From NCBI RefSeq assembly GCF_013372285.1, contig NZ_CP054301.1:3500001-3564000 (forward strand): a stretch of 64,000 nt of DNA, written 5' to 3'. Origin of the DNA: Marinomonas primoryensis. GTDB taxonomy: Bacteria > Pseudomonadota > Gammaproteobacteria > Pseudomonadales > Marinomonadaceae. The notes beneath the pieces are model-generated. The model was not told where the DNA came from. It worked only from the letters and a program-made list of their open reading frames with translations, and searched no databases. A program made the position numbers and the translations under genes. Below, piece by piece: positions 1 through 9,796 of this stretch (the stretch's first letter is position 1; the number at the start of each line of letters is the position of its first letter).

Positions 1-703
1 CAACCCACGGCAATTGATTACGACCTAACGCAAAAGCAGTCCAACTCGTGTTAGCAGGAAGCATGTCTACCATGCCTTTAAGAATTCCCAAGTTAGGTGG
101 CGCGCCCCAAGGAATGCCCTGACAAAGTTGGAACATAGCATTATCGTCTAACAAACCTTCTTTCATCATTTGTAAAGCGAACCAAAGATTACCTGTATCA
201 AAAATCTCTAGCTCAACGGTCACGCCTAATTCTTTAATACGAGCAGCAGCCAACCGAAGCATGTCAGGCGTCGATACATACACCAGATTGTTATCACCAA
301 AATTCAAAGAGCCACAATCCAAGGTACAAATTTCAGGCTTAAGTTGTTCGATATGAATCAAACGCTCCAATCCGCCGACTAAGTCCGTTTCTGGGCAAAA
401 AGCGGTTGGATTTTCTTCTGGGCCAATATAAAGATCGCCGCCCATACCCGCGGTTAAATTAATAATGATGTCGCAGTCGGATGCACGTAATCGTTCACAC
501 ACTTCAGCATACAGATCGACACGTCTGGAGCCTTGAGTCGTTTCAGGGTCACGTACATGAATATGGGCAATAGCTGCGCCGGCATGCCATGCCTCTACCA
601 CTGAGTTGGCAATTTGTTCTGGGGTAATTGGAACATGTGAACTACGGCGTGCAGTATCCGCGGCTCCATTTATTGCACAGGTAATAATGACATCTTGATT
701 CAT
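1..703 (-). CDS. BKACE family (DUF849) beta-keto acid cleavage enzyme, C-terminus cut by window edge
   Basis: About 234 N-terminal residues are visible, starting at an ATG at 703 and running off the left edge. The HIHVRDPE motif (His47 and His49) is the zinc-binding signature of the 3-keto-5-aminohexanoate cleavage/BKACE family. These enzymes condense a beta-keto acid with acetyl-CoA to give acetoacetate and a CoA thioester. The neighbouring CdhR-like regulator and hotdog thioesterase match the Pseudomonas carnitine locus, where the DUF849 enzyme (CdhC) cleaves 3-dehydrocarnitine and the thioesterase (CdhB) releases glycine betaine. Function as dehydrocarnitine cleavage enzyme is therefore likely but inferred from context. 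A carnitine dehydrogenase (CdhA) would be expected beyond the left edge. Confidence 0.85.
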   Translation of the reverse strand, partial: MNQDVIITCAINGAADTARRSSHVPITPEQIANSVVEAWHAGAAIAHIHVRDPETTQGSRRVDLYAEVCERLRASDCDIIINLTAGMGGDLYIGPEENPTAFCPETDLVGGLERLIHIEQLKPEICTLDCGSLNFGDNNLVYVSTPDMLRLAAARIKELGVTVELEIFDTGNLWFALQMMKEGLLDDNAMFQLCQGIPWGAPPNLGILKGMVDMLPANTSWTAFALGRNQLPWV

Positions 704-943
704 ACTTTCGATCTTCAAATAGGTTAATCGGATACTGGGGAAAGATTAAAATTTGCCCATCGGTTATTTAGAGCTGTAAACGTTACTCTAAAAAATCTTT
801 GATTTTTGCCTAAAATCGATTGTTTTTAGCCTAAAAAGTCATTATTCATTCGCTTGTCGCGATTAGATAAACTGTCGAAAATAGTAGTTTTCCTAGAAAT
901 GTCAGGTGGGGAATAAAAAAACACTAATTGCAGGAAAGGAACC

Positions 944-1900
944 CTAGCGTTCTTGGCTTGGTTTCTTGGAGAACAACTGCTGATAACTACGTGTAAAATG
1001 AGACAAAGAAGCAAAGCCACAGGCCATAGAAATAGCCGTCACACTGTCTAACGTTTGCTGAAGCATCCAACGGGCTTTTTCTAAGCGAAGCTGTCGATAA
1101 AACGCCTTAGGTGTCTGCTGTAGATGTCGCTTAAATAAACGCTCTAATTCACGATCTGAAATACCGATATATTCTACCAGATCACTAATTAATAACGGTT
1201 CTTCGATATTTTTTTCCATCAATTGTATGGCTTCAATTAGATTAGCATTACGACTATCCAACCTAATTTGTAATGAACGACGCTGAGGCTCTGTATGAGC
1301 GCGCTGTTGAGTGTATACCAACTCGTCAGCTACGCTCGTTGCTAATTCGCTACCATGCTGTTCACTGACTAGATGCAGCATCATATCCAATCCGGAAAGC
1401 GCGCCAGGGCATGAAAAACGCTTTCTATCTATGACCAATAACTCTTGTGCAAAATTCACATTAGGAAAGCTATCAACCGTACTTGCGTAGTTCTCCCAAT
1501 GGGTTGTGGCTCGGTAGCCATCTAAAACACCTGCCGAGGCGACAATAAAAGCCCCGGTATCTTGACACCCAATTTCGGCACCATAGTGACTTTGCCGGCG
1601 AATAAAAGCCAACAAGCCTGGCGTTAGCTCTGCCTGTGGGTGCGTACCAGAACAAATCACCAACATTTCACATTTATCGACTTCATTAATACTGGAATTG
1701 CATTTAATTTCGATCTCATCACTACTGCAAATCATTCCGCCAAACTCTGATAACAAATACCATTCGTAAAGCATGTCATTACTGGTGCGGTTTGCATGTC
1801 GAAGGGGGGCTAACATAGACGTCAGTCCAAAAAGAGAGAAACCGGGCACTAACAAAAAATAAATTTTTTGAGGTCCATTTTTAAATGAATCACCAAACAC
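944..1900 (-). CDS. GlxA/CdhR-like AraC-family transcriptional regulator with DJ-1/PfpI domain
   Basis: 318 aa. Residues ~10-190 form a DJ-1/PfpI (amidotransferase-like) domain that in this family serves as a ligand sensor. Residues ~220-318 are an AraC-type double HTH (motifs LISDLVEYIGISDRELERLF and MACGFASLSHFTRSY). The start is a GTG at 1900, supported by an AGAGGTG ribosome-binding site about 7 nt upstream. CdhR and GbdR of Pseudomonas, which respond to carnitine and glycine betaine, share this architecture. The gene sits between the BKACE gene (same strand, 240 bp gap) and the divergent thioesterase, so it probably activates both. The ligand is inferred from context only. Confidence 0.85.
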   Translation of the reverse strand: MFGDSFKNGPQKIYFLLVPGFSLFGLTSMLAPLRHANRTSNDMLYEWYLLSEFGGMICSSDEIEIKCNSSINEVDKCEMLVICSGTHPQAELTPGLLAFIRRQSHYGAEIGCQDTGAFIVASAGVLDGYRATTHWENYASTVDSFPNVNFAQELLVIDRKRFSCPGALSGLDMMLHLVSEQHGSELATSVADELVYTQQRAHTEPQRRSLQIRLDSRNANLIEAIQLMEKNIEEPLLISDLVEYIGISDRELERLFKRHLQQTPKAFYRQLRLEKARWMLQQTLDSVTAISMACGFASLSHFTRSYQQLFSKKPSQER

Positions 1901-2039
1901 GATTTTTTCACCTCTACAATAGAAAAATGCAATTGAAAATCATCATTAAATATTCGAATTTAAGCAATTTTGATTTTATTTTTTGTCTAATATTGACGTA
2001 TCGAACCACTCATACAGAAATAATGAAAGGAACATTTGC

Positions 2040-2510
2040 ATGATCACCTTATTCAAAAGCCCTGTGCTGGCCGACTGGATCGACTATAACGGCCACATGA
2101 ATGACGCTTACTACGTTATTGCCTTTAGTAAAGCTATTGATGCTTTCATGCTGCTCATAGGCATCAATGAAAAGTTTCGCCTAGAAAATCACTCATCCAT
2201 CTATACATTACAAAGTATGGTGCACTATATACGAGAAGTAGCTGAAAGAGAGCCAATTGTCATCAAAGGCCAACTATTGGAAAGTAATGGAAAAAAAATA
2301 CGTTTATTTATGACCATGTATCATGAAGAAAGTAACGTCGAACTCGCCACATTAGAAACGCTTTTATTGCACGTAAATACACAACTCCATAAATCCATGA
2401 ATTTTTTACCCGCGATTCAGTCTGTCATAGACTCGATGCAAGTATCCCATAACACACTGCCTAATCCAGCGCTTGCGGGTAATGCAATTCGTTTACAACG
2501 CGTTTCATAA
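2040..2510 (+). CDS. hotdog-fold acyl-CoA thioesterase, probably betainyl-CoA thioesterase (CdhB-like)
   Basis: 156 aa from the ATG at 2040, which has AAAGGA 7 nt upstream; an upstream in-frame TTG at 1983 lacks a site. The N-terminal motif DWIDYNGHMNDAYY is the 4HBT-type hotdog thioesterase signature (active-site region YNGHMND), and the length fits the family. It is divergent from the CdhR-like regulator with a 139-bp shared promoter region. With the DUF849 enzyme it resembles the carnitine locus, where this protein hydrolyses betainyl-CoA to glycine betaine. The specific substrate is inference; the thioesterase fold is well supported. Confidence 0.8.
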   Translation: MITLFKSPVLADWIDYNGHMNDAYYVIAFSKAIDAFMLLIGINEKFRLENHSSIYTLQSMVHYIREVAEREPIVIKGQLLESNGKKIRLFMTMYHEESNVELATLETLLLHVNTQLHKSMNFLPAIQSVIDSMQVSHNTLPNPALAGNAIRLQRVS

Positions 2511-2528
2511 TGAACAAATAGAAACAAG

Positions 2529-2963
2529 TTAGTCCAACATAAAAGTAACAGGGCCATCATTGGTAAAGGAGACTTTCATGTCCGCACCAAAACGCCCTGT
2601 TTCGACTTTGTTATATTGTGATCGTACTCTATCCACAAAATCATTAAATAAACGTTCGCCTTCTGCAGGGATGGCTGCCGTCGAAAAACCAGGGCGAAGC
2701 CCTTTTTTGGTTTCTGCCGCCAAGGTAAATTGAGAGACCAATAGAACACCACCATTTACTTGCTGAACATTCAGGTTCATTTTGCCTTCTTCGTCACCAA
2801 ACATGCGGTACTTTAACAGTTTGTCTGCAAGTCGCTGCACATCAACGTCACTGTCACCTTTTTCAACGCCAACCAAAACAAGCTGTCCATGATCGATTGC
2901 ACCTATGGTTTCACCATCGACTACGACTCTGGCATTCAATGCTCGTTGCACTAAGACCTTCAT
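2529..2963 (-). CDS. dtd: D-aminoacyl-tRNA deacylase
   Basis: 144 aa, the usual length for DTD. It starts MKVLVQRAL and has the two family signatures, SQFTLAAET (residues ~78-86) and the C-terminal NDGPVTFMLD with its Gly-Pro cross-subunit motif. It hydrolyses D-amino acids (and misacylated glycine) from tRNA in the cytosol, as a homodimer. It is on the same strand as typA but lies beyond the typA terminator and 160 bp away, so it probably has its own promoter. dtd and typA are also near glnA in enterobacteria. Identification is secure. Confidence 0.97.
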   Translation of the reverse strand: MKVLVQRALNARVVVDGETIGAIDHGQLVLVGVEKGDSDVDVQRLADKLLKYRMFGDEEGKMNLNVQQVNGGVLLVSQFTLAAETKKGLRPGFSTAAIPAEGERLFNDFVDRVRSQYNKVETGRFGADMKVSFTNDGPVTFMLD

Positions 2964-3014
2964 TCCTGTTCCTTTTATCCATAAGACTTTTCCGCACTTA
3001 CTTTATCAAATGCC

Positions 3015-3043
3015 AGAAAAAACAAAAGCGCCCTAAGGCGCTT
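3015..3043 (-). terminator. Rho-independent terminator of typA
   Basis: A 7-bp perfect stem AAGCGCC/GGCGCTT (3026-3032 with 3037-3043) with a 4-nt loop. On the minus strand it is followed by TTTTGTTTTTT. It lies about 85 bp past the typA stop. Confidence 0.85.
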
Positions 3044-3126
3044 CTGTCGCTCCTGAATTCACTTAAATGAACTCATTTGCTGCTGCTCTTTTAAAGCAAT
3101 TCTTCCGAATTACTTTATCAAACTAT

Positions 3127-4947
3127 TTATTTACGGCCGTTACGCTTGCGTTCGTTTTCAGTAAGGAACTTCTTACGAACACGAATACTTAATGGCGTAA
3201 CTTCTACCAATTCATCGTCTTCGATGAATTCAAGCGCTTGTTCTAGCGTTTGGCGAATAGGTGGCGTTAGTGTCAACGCTTCATCCGTACCAGAAGCACG
3301 TACGTTAGTCAGCTGCTTACCTTTAACAGGGTTAACTGCCAAATCGTTATCACGTGAGTGAATACCGATAATTTGACCTTCGTAAACTTCAATAGCATGA
3401 CCTAGGAACATACGTCCACGGCTCTGTAAGTTAAACAAAGAGTAAGCGGCTGTTTTACCTGTCAGCATGCTGACCAATACACCGTTCTTACGACTTTGAA
3501 CTTCACCATCTTTCACTGGACCGTAATGATCGAAAACACTGGTCAAAATACCAGAGCCAGACGTCAATGTTAGGAACAACCCACGGAAACCGATCAAACC
3601 ACGTGATGGCATCATGAATTCAAGACGTGTACGACCTTTACCATCTGGTTCCATATTGGTTAGCTCACCTTTACGTAAGCCAATCTCTTCCATGATAGAA
3701 CCTTGATGTTGGTCTTCAACGTCGATAACCACCAATTCAAATGGCTCACATTTCTGACCATCAATTTCTTTGATAACTACTTCTGGGCGAGATACACCCA
3801 TTTCGAAACCTTCGCGACGCATACTTTCAATCAATACAGACAAGTGAAGCTCACCACGACCAGATACGATGAATTTATCTGGTGTTTCACCTTGCTTAAC
3901 ACGCAATGCAACGTTGTGGATAAGCTCTCGATCTAGACGGTCTGAGATATTACGAGTCGTTATGTATTTACCTTCTTTACCAGCGAACGGAGAATCGTTC
4001 ACCATAAAAGTCATGCTTACTGTTGGCTCATCAACGGACAAAGGTGGAAGCGCTTCAACACAAGTAGGATCACACAAAGTATCAGAGATGCTTAGACCAT
4101 CAATACCATTGATACAAACTATATCGCCAGCAGACGCTTTATCCGTATCAACACGTGCTAGACCATGATAGCCCTTCACGTTTAGTACTTTACCTTTGCG
4201 CTCTTTACCGTCAGCTGATTTAACTACAACTTGCTGGTTAGGAGACAAGCTACCACGTGTGATACGACCTACACCGATAACACCAACATAGCTGTCATAA
4301 TCCAATGCCGAAATCTGCATTTGGAAGGTACCTTCTGGATCAACATCTGGCACAGGCACGCTATCAACAATCATTTGATAAAGCGGTGTCATATCATCTG
4401 CTAGGTTATCTGGATCAGTACCAGCTTGACCATTGATTGCAGAAGCGTAAATAACAGGGAAGTCTAATTGCTCTTCCGTTGCACCAAGGTTATCAAAAAG
4501 ATCAAATACTTGATCCATAACCCAATCAGGACGAGCACCAGGACGGTCAACTTTGTTGATAACAACAATAGGACGCAAACCTTGCTCAAAAGCTTTAGAG
4601 GTTACAAAACGTGTTTGCGGCATTGGACCGTCAACAGCATCAACCAATAGACATACACAATCAACCATAGAAAGTACACGTTCCACTTCACCACCGAAGT
4701 CAGCGTGTCCAGGTGTGTCTACGATATTGATACGGTAATCCTTCCACATAATTGACGTGTTTTTCGCCAATATCGTGATACCACGTTCTTTTTCTTGATC
4801 GTTAGAATCCATGATTCGTTCAGAACCCTCATCTTTACGATCCAACGTGCCGGATTGGCTCAATAGTTTATCAACTAAGGTAGTTTTACCATGGTCAACG
4901 TGCGCAATGATGGCAATATTGCGTAACTTACTAATATCATTAGACAT
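3127..4947 (-). CDS. typA: Ribosome-associated translational GTPase TypA/BipA
   Basis: 606 aa, full length. G1 P-loop AHVDHGKTT at residues 15-23, G3 DTPGHADF near 77 and G4 NKVDRP near 131 define a translational GTPase. EF-G-like domains II, III and V and the TypA-specific C-terminal domain follow. TypA binds the 70S/50S ribosome and helps ribosome assembly and stress or low-temperature growth. It ends at its own terminator at 3015-3043. The 248 bp upstream (4948-5196) separate it from thiI; I see no gene there. Secure. Confidence 0.98.
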   Translation of the reverse strand: MSNDISKLRNIAIIAHVDHGKTTLVDKLLSQSGTLDRKDEGSERIMDSNDQEKERGITILAKNTSIMWKDYRINIVDTPGHADFGGEVERVLSMVDCVCLLVDAVDGPMPQTRFVTSKAFEQGLRPIVVINKVDRPGARPDWVMDQVFDLFDNLGATEEQLDFPVIYASAINGQAGTDPDNLADDMTPLYQMIVDSVPVPDVDPEGTFQMQISALDYDSYVGVIGVGRITRGSLSPNQQVVVKSADGKERKGKVLNVKGYHGLARVDTDKASAGDIVCINGIDGLSISDTLCDPTCVEALPPLSVDEPTVSMTFMVNDSPFAGKEGKYITTRNISDRLDRELIHNVALRVKQGETPDKFIVSGRGELHLSVLIESMRREGFEMGVSRPEVVIKEIDGQKCEPFELVVIDVEDQHQGSIMEEIGLRKGELTNMEPDGKGRTRLEFMMPSRGLIGFRGLFLTLTSGSGILTSVFDHYGPVKDGEVQSRKNGVLVSMLTGKTAAYSLFNLQSRGRMFLGHAIEVYEGQIIGIHSRDNDLAVNPVKGKQLTNVRASGTDEALTLTPPIRQTLEQALEFIEDDELVEVTPLSIRVRKKFLTENERKRNGRK

Positions 4948-5196
4948 TTATAGTTCTCTGTATTTGGTGTGAGCAAAAAGACAAACCGCCGCTTGATTCG
5001 GGCGGGTATGCTCTTCAAGCGTCTCGGATCTTGGTGCGGGATAAAATTCGCGCAATTGTACCCTTATATTGAAAAATATCCCATTAAAGTGGAAAAAAAA
5101 GTCCATATAAATACTTCAACAGGGGGACAATGCACATTCAGTTCAGAACGGTAACATCCAATTACTACAATAATGCTACCGCTTAACAATGCTTAA

Positions 5197-6648
5197 TTAA
5201 GGCAAATAAACACCAACATTTTCATACCCCTTACCCAACAGATAAGAAGCATGCATACGACTCATAACACCTTTCCCACAATAAAGCAGATGAGTTGTAC
5301 CGGAATCTAATTCTGACCAGTTAGAGTCTAGTGCAAAGAAAGGAATAACCTTAACAGGCCGGCCACTGACTTTTAATGGTCGGTTAATCGCTTCATCTGG
5401 ATGACGGATATCAATAATCACTTCATCACTCACTGGCATGCGCACCACCGGCACTTCACCTTGATACTGCTTAGCAACATCATCCATTACATTTTGAATA
5501 GACATCGTCTGAGCATTGGCAATCGCTTGCTCTAAGACATCAAAATCAAAGTTAGATTCTTGCTTTTCAACGCGATGCATTTTGGCTCGGATGGTCGGTT
5601 TGACCGAAATCACACCACAAAACTCTGGCATTCTGGCGGCGAACGGCGCGGTGCCTATTTCGATTGCCTTATCGATGATTTCTTGTTTATTCGTGGTAAT
5701 CAAAGGCCTAAGCACTAATTCTTCCGTGACTTGATCAATTACCTTTAAATTAATCAAGGTTTGACTCGATACCTGAGCAACACTTTCTCCTGTTACCAAG
5801 GCTTTCGCACCCACCTGCTCCATCAGTTGAGAGGCAGCACGCAACATCATACGTTTTAGGATAACACCCATTTCAGCGTTATCAACTTTCGTTAAAATTT
5901 CGCCAACAACCGCTTCAAAAGGCACAGTGATGAATTTTACATTTAATGCTGAACCATATTTCTCCCAAATAAAATGAGAAACCTGCTTCACGCCAATCTC
6001 GTGAGCATCGCCACCTAAATTGAAGAAACAAAAATGCGTTTTTAGGCCGCGACTCATGGTTAAAAAAGAACTGACTGTTGAATCGTAGCCGCCAGACATC
6101 AAAGATAAAACGGGATCTTGCGAACCAAGTGGGTAACCACCCAAACCTTTTACACGTTGCTCGATCATCCACACCCGATTATCACGAATATCGATAGGAA
6201 CCAGTACGTCAGGGTTTTTTAAACGTACAGCCAAAGCACCACATTGTGCTTTAAGGCAGCCACCAATATGCCGCTCGGCATCTACCGAGGTAAAGTCATG
6301 GTGGCCAACACGTTTGACTCGCACGGCAAATACGGCGTCTTTTATTGTGTCACCATACGACACTACCGCTTGCTCAACGATGCCATCAAGGTCGATAAAG
6401 GGAAACTCACGAACAAATTGAAAATGCGCAATACCCGCGACATTAGACAAGGCCTCAGTAAAGCCGTCTCGTAACTCATCTTTATCAGAAAAGACCTCAA
6501 TAAAATCCCAATTTCCAGAAACGGCGACATTGGCATCATATTTTTTAAGCACCAGCCTTATATTATGTCGAAGCTGCTTAATAAAAGACTTTCTGACTGG
6601 ATTACTTTTAATGGTGATTTCTGCAAAGAACTTAACAATAAATTTCAT
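5197..6648 (-). CDS. thiI: tRNA 4-thiouridine synthetase ThiI with rhodanese domain
   Basis: 483 aa. Order: N-terminal ferredoxin-like region, THUMP domain (~60-165), PP-loop ATPase with SGGYDS at 185-190, and a C-terminal rhodanese domain with Cys457 in the motif LLYCGKGVMSR. MPEFCGVIS supplies the partner cysteine that forms the catalytic disulfide in E. coli ThiI. It transfers sulfur to U8 of tRNA and, with the rhodanese domain, to thiamine thiazole synthesis. It is divergent from glnA across a 331-bp regulatory region. The thiI-glnA neighbourhood is also seen in Pseudomonas. Secure. Confidence 0.97.
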   Translation of the reverse strand: MKFIVKFFAEITIKSNPVRKSFIKQLRHNIRLVLKKYDANVAVSGNWDFIEVFSDKDELRDGFTEALSNVAGIAHFQFVREFPFIDLDGIVEQAVVSYGDTIKDAVFAVRVKRVGHHDFTSVDAERHIGGCLKAQCGALAVRLKNPDVLVPIDIRDNRVWMIEQRVKGLGGYPLGSQDPVLSLMSGGYDSTVSSFLTMSRGLKTHFCFFNLGGDAHEIGVKQVSHFIWEKYGSALNVKFITVPFEAVVGEILTKVDNAEMGVILKRMMLRAASQLMEQVGAKALVTGESVAQVSSQTLINLKVIDQVTEELVLRPLITTNKQEIIDKAIEIGTAPFAARMPEFCGVISVKPTIRAKMHRVEKQESNFDFDVLEQAIANAQTMSIQNVMDDVAKQYQGEVPVVRMPVSDEVIIDIRHPDEAINRPLKVSGRPVKVIPFFALDSNWSELDSGTTHLLYCGKGVMSRMHASYLLGKGYENVGVYLP

Positions 6649-6727
6649 GGCGGGTGTGATTTATACCGGATATAAGAAAGGGCGCGTAGTATAAAGAAAA
6701 GCGTATCGATACGAAAACCCTAAATTC

Positions 6728-6773
6728 GCACCAATATAGCTCAAACGCACTTAGCGCCGAACCAAAATAGTGC
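6728..6773 (+). promoter_or_regulatory. Two candidate NtrC-binding sites (glnA enhancer)
   Basis: Compared with the NtrC core GCACCA-N3-TGGTGC, 6728-6742 (GCACCA ATA TAGCTC) matches 9 of 12 positions and 6759-6773 (GAACCA AAA TAGTGC) matches 10 of 12. Their centres are 31 bp apart, three helical turns, as for the paired strong sites of the E. coli glnA enhancer (~32 bp). They lie about 140 and 171 bp upstream of the start point implied by the sigma-54 promoter at 6880-6895. Confidence 0.6.
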
Positions 6774-6879
6774 GCGCATGCTTTTTTAAAGACATACTCA
6801 GACTACTATCAACTGTGACTTTAAATGAAAAGCCTCTATCTTGTTGTTATATAGAGGATTATAAGGCCGCACGAAATTC

Positions 6880-6895
6880 TGGCACAAGTTATGCT
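6880..6895 (+). promoter_or_regulatory. Sigma-54 (-24/-12) promoter of glnA
   Basis: TGGCACA-AGTT-ATGCT fits the TGGCACR-N4-TTGCW pattern with the invariant GG and GC ten bases apart. It is 85 bp upstream of the glnA ATG. Together with the NtrC-like sites it indicates nitrogen-controlled glnA transcription. The rest of the 331-bp thiI-glnA gap (6649-6979) shows no gene. Confidence 0.8.
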
Positions 6896-6979
6896 TTATA
6901 TTCGACAAATGACGCTTTATATTAAAGCACTCTTAAAAACAAAAAGTAATTTCGCTTTAACTACGACTGGAGAACAACT

Positions 6980-8386
6980 ATGTCAAACAAGACCCTTGCC
7001 TTGATTGCTGAGCATGACGCGAAGTGGGTTGACCTTCGCTTTACCGATTTTAAAGGTAAAGAACAACACGTATCTATTCCAGCTATTACGGTAGATGAAG
7101 AGTTTTTTGAAAACGGTCAGATGTTTGATGGTTCTTCCATTGCTGGCTGGAAAGGTATCAACGAATCAGACATGATCATGATGCCTCAGGACGACACAGT
7201 TATCATCGATCCTTTCACTGAAGAACCGACTATTATTGTTCGTTGTAACATCATTGAACCTTCTACGATGCAAGGCTACGATCGTGATCCACGCTCTGTT
7301 GCCATTCGCGCTGAAGAGTTCCTAAAGTCTACCGGTCTTGGCGATACAGCATTCTTCGGCCCTGAGCCTGAATTTTTCATCTTTGATGATGTTCGCTGGA
7401 AAACAGACATGTCTGGTTGTTCAGTAGAAATCAACGCTGAAGAAGCTGCTTGGTCTTCTAACAAGAAAATTCAAGGCGGCAACATGGGCCACCGTCCTTT
7501 CGTAAAAGGCGGCTATTTCCCAGTACCACCTGTTGATTCTCATCACGACCTACGTGCTGCAATGTGTGGCGCAATGGAAACAATGGGCTTGGTTATCGAA
7601 GTTCATCACCATGAAGTAGCGACCGCTGGCCAAAACGAAATCGGTGTTAAATTTAACACGCTCGTTAAAAAGGCAGACGAAGTTCAAATCCTTAAGTACT
7701 GCGTACATAACGTGGCTCACGCTTATGGCAAAACGGCGACATTTATGCCGAAACCAATCGTTGGCGACAACGGTTCTGGTATGCACGTTCACCAGTCTTT
7801 TTGGAAAAATGGTGAAAACCAATTCGCTGGCGATCAATACGCTGGCCTATCTGAAATGGCACTTTACTACATCGGCGGTATTATCAAGCACGCTAAAGCA
7901 TTGAATGCGTTCACTAACGCTTCAACTAACTCTTACAAGCGTCTTGTTCCACATTTCGAAGCGCCTGTAATGCTTGCTTACTCGGCTCGTAACCGTTCTG
8001 CTTCTATCCGTATCCCATACGTTGCAAGCCCTAAAGGCAAACGTATTGAAGCTCGTTTCCCTGATCCAACCGCTAACCCATACCTAGCATTCTCAGCAAT
8101 GCTGATGGCGGGTATCGATGGTATCAAAAACAAGATTCACCCTGGCGATGCAGCAGACAAAGATTTGTATGACTTACCAGCTGAAGAAGCATTGGCTATT
8201 CCTCAGGTTGCTGGCAGCCTAGAAGAAGCGCTTAAGTGTCTAGACGAAGATCGCGGATTCTTGACTCAAGGCGGCGTATTCTCTGATGACATGATCAATG
8301 CCTACATCAAGCTAAAAACAGCTGAAGCGCAACGAGTTGCTACAACAACTCACCCACTTGAGTTTGAACTTTACTACAGCCTATAA
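6980..8386 (+). CDS. glnA: Glutamine synthetase, type I (adenylylation-regulated)
   Basis: 468 aa, typical of GSI-beta. Ligates ammonia to glutamate with ATP in the cytosol as a dodecamer. Visible signatures: [10 protein letters not shown] near the N-terminus, the ATP-binding stretch around [16 protein letters not shown], and the adenylylation site DLYDLPAEE with Tyr397, the same residue number as in E. coli. So activity is probably controlled by GlnE adenylyltransferase and PII. The start has GGAG 7 nt upstream (ctggagaacaactATG). Preceded by a sigma-54/NtrC promoter and followed by a strong terminator, then ntrBC. Secure. Confidence 0.98.
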   Translation: MSNKTLALIAEHDAKWVDLRFTDFKGKEQHVSIPAITVDEEFFENGQMFDGSSIAGWKGINESDMIMMPQDDTVIIDPFTEEPTIIVRCNIIEPSTMQGYDRDPRSVAIRAEEFLKSTGLGDTAFFGPEPEFFIFDDVRWKTDMSGCSVEINAEEAAWSSNKKIQGGNMGHRPFVKGGYFPVPPVDSHHDLRAAMCGAMETMGLVIEVHHHEVATAGQNEIGVKFNTLVKKADEVQILKYCVHNVAHAYGKTATFMPKPIVGDNGSGMHVHQSFWKNGENQFAGDQYAGLSEMALYYIGGIIKHAKALNAFTNASTNSYKRLVPHFEAPVMLAYSARNRSASIRIPYVASPKGKRIEARFPDPTANPYLAFSAMLMAGIDGIKNKIHPGDAADKDLYDLPAEEALAIPQVAGSLEEALKCLDEDRGFLTQGGVFSDDMINAYIKLKTAEAQRVATTTHPLEFELYYSL

Positions 8387-8410
8387 ACTATTAGGTCGTT
8401 AATATACTTA

Positions 8411-8442
8411 AAAAGCCTCGATGCAGATCGGGGCTTTTTTTT
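8411..8442 (+). terminator. Rho-independent terminator of glnA
   Basis: Stem AGCCTCGAT/ATCGGGGCT (one G-T wobble), loop GCAG, followed by eight T. It is 25 bp past the glnA stop and separates glnA from ntrBC transcription. Confidence 0.9.
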
Positions 8443-8474
8443 GCACAAAAAGAAGCATCACTACCACACCGGCA

Positions 8475-8491
8475 TGCACTATAATTGTGCA
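8475..8491 (+). promoter_or_regulatory. NtrC-binding palindrome enclosing a TATAAT box, upstream of ntrBC
   Basis: TGCAC-TATAATT-GTGCA is a perfect 5-bp inverted repeat that matches the classical NtrC consensus. The centre contains TATAAT (8480-8485), a perfect -10 hexamer, although I find no good -35 at 17 bp. NtrC-P bound here could repress a sigma-70 start and act as an enhancer for the sigma-54 promoter about 70 bp downstream. Confidence 0.75.
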
Positions 8492-8551
8492 GTGAGCTTT
8501 TTCCTTGTTACAAAAGCCTTAATATATAAGCCATTTCAGATCGCCCAATGT

Positions 8552-8567
8552 TGGTTCGCTTTTTGCA
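8552..8567 (+). promoter_or_regulatory. Sigma-54 (-24/-12) promoter of ntrBC
   Basis: TGGTTCG-CTTT-TTGCA has the full -12 TTGCA and -24 TGG with correct spacing. The implied start point (~8579) is about 96 bp from the centre of the NtrC palindrome at 8475-8491, a normal enhancer distance. It is 60 bp upstream of the first possible ntrB start. Confidence 0.7.
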
Positions 8568-8626
8568 ACTATCATTACAGGAAACAATAAGAGGCCTTCG
8601 CACGAGGTAAGAAGTGACGTAAAGAC

Positions 8627-9796
8627 GTGTTTATTTTTAACCGCGTCTTTACAAGTACACGCTTCGTGCAAAGAGTTCAGAAAGCAGGAGTCAATAGTGA
8701 GGCGCTGTCTGTGTATAGCTTATTAATCGACCACTTATCCACCGCTGTTGTTCAATTGAATAACAAACTCGAAATCGAATATTTAAATCCGGCCGCTGAA
8801 ATGCTGCTCGCAGTAAGTCGTCGTCGAATTTATGGCCACGACCTTGGAGCCGCTTTCCGTGAAAACGAAGGCAGCATCCTCGCACTCCAAGCGGCCATAG
8901 AGTCCGGCCACCCATTTACCAAGCGGGAAGCTGAAATCGAGTGCAGCAATAACAAAAAACTTTTTTGTGATTACACCGTCACCCCGATAATGGGCACGTC
9001 AAATGACACAGAAAGCCTGATTATAGAACTGTACCCACGTGACAGAATGAAGCGCATCTCACAAGAAGATGAGTTAATAGCGAACCATGAAACCAGCAAA
9101 GAGTTGGTACGAGGTCTTGCCCACGAAATTAAAAACCCTTTGGGCGGAATTCGTGGTGCTGCGCAACTCATTAGCCGGGCCTTTACCGACGAAGCGTTAA
9201 ACGATTACACACAAGTCATTATTGAAGAATCCGATCGTTTACGCGATCTTGTTGATCGGCTATTAGGGCCCAGACAACTTCCTAAAAACAAACCACTAAA
9301 TGTACACAAGGTAATCGAACGAGTTAGACAGCTGATTTCCGTTGAAACCGACAATCAAATCCAGCTCATTAGAGACTATGATCCTAGTATTCCAGATTTG
9401 ATTGGCGATGAGTCACAATTAATACAGGCATTACTCAATATCACCAGAAACGCTATGCAAGCCCTAATGGAAGACGAGAACAATCATAGTAAAACCATTC
9501 ATATAGTGACTCGTGCTTTACGCCAATTCACCATAGGTTCAAAACGTCACCGTTTGGTTTGCAAAATCAGCATCATTGACAATGGGCCCGGCATCCCTGA
9601 GGCCATCTTAAAAACACTATTTTATCCAATGGTAAGTGCTAGAGCGGATGGAACAGGCTTAGGCCTTTCTATCGCCCAATCCGTAATTCACCAACATCAC
9701 GGAATAGTGGAGTGCAACAGCTACCCCAAAGAAACCGAATTTAATATATTGATTCCCATTGAGACGACAGTCCAAGACCAGGAGAAACACTCATGA
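8627..9796 (+). CDS. ntrB: Nitrogen regulation sensor histidine kinase NtrB (GlnL)
   Basis: Up to 389 aa: PAS domain (~30-140), HisKA with GLAHEIKNPLGG (phospho-acceptor His), and HATPase_c with N-box (NITRNAMQAL), G1 (DNGPGIP) and G2 (GTGLGLSI). It phosphorylates or dephosphorylates NtrC according to PII. The start is uncertain: GTG 8627 gives 389 aa, while GTG 8711, with GAGG 8 nt upstream, gives 361 aa, the length I recall for the Pseudomonas protein. Homology appears to begin near residue 24. The stop overlaps the ntrC start by 4 nt (ATGA), showing translational coupling. Confidence 0.96.
   Translation: MFIFNRVFTSTRFVQRVQKAGVNSEALSVYSLLIDHLSTAVVQLNNKLEIEYLNPAAEMLLAVSRRRIYGHDLGAAFRENEGSILALQAAIESGHPFTKREAEIECSNNKKLFCDYTVTPIMGTSNDTESLIIELYPRDRMKRISQEDELIANHETSKELVRGLAHEIKNPLGGIRGAAQLISRAFTDEALNDYTQVIIEESDRLRDLVDRLLGPRQLPKNKPLNVHKVIERVRQLISVETDNQIQLIRDYDPSIPDLIGDESQLIQALLNITRNAMQALMEDENNHSKTIHIVTRALRQFTIGSKRHRLVCKISIIDNGPGIPEAILKTLFYPMVSARADGTGLGLSIAQSVIHQHHGIVECNSYPKETEFNILIPIETTVQDQEKHS

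Noticed and set aside
4969..5154. 61-codon plus frame between typA and thiI
   Set aside because: It overlaps the typA leader, has no ribosome-binding site and no recognisable protein features.
6649..6979. Riboswitch (e.g. TPP) upstream of thiI
   Set aside because: No THI-box pattern is seen on the minus strand.
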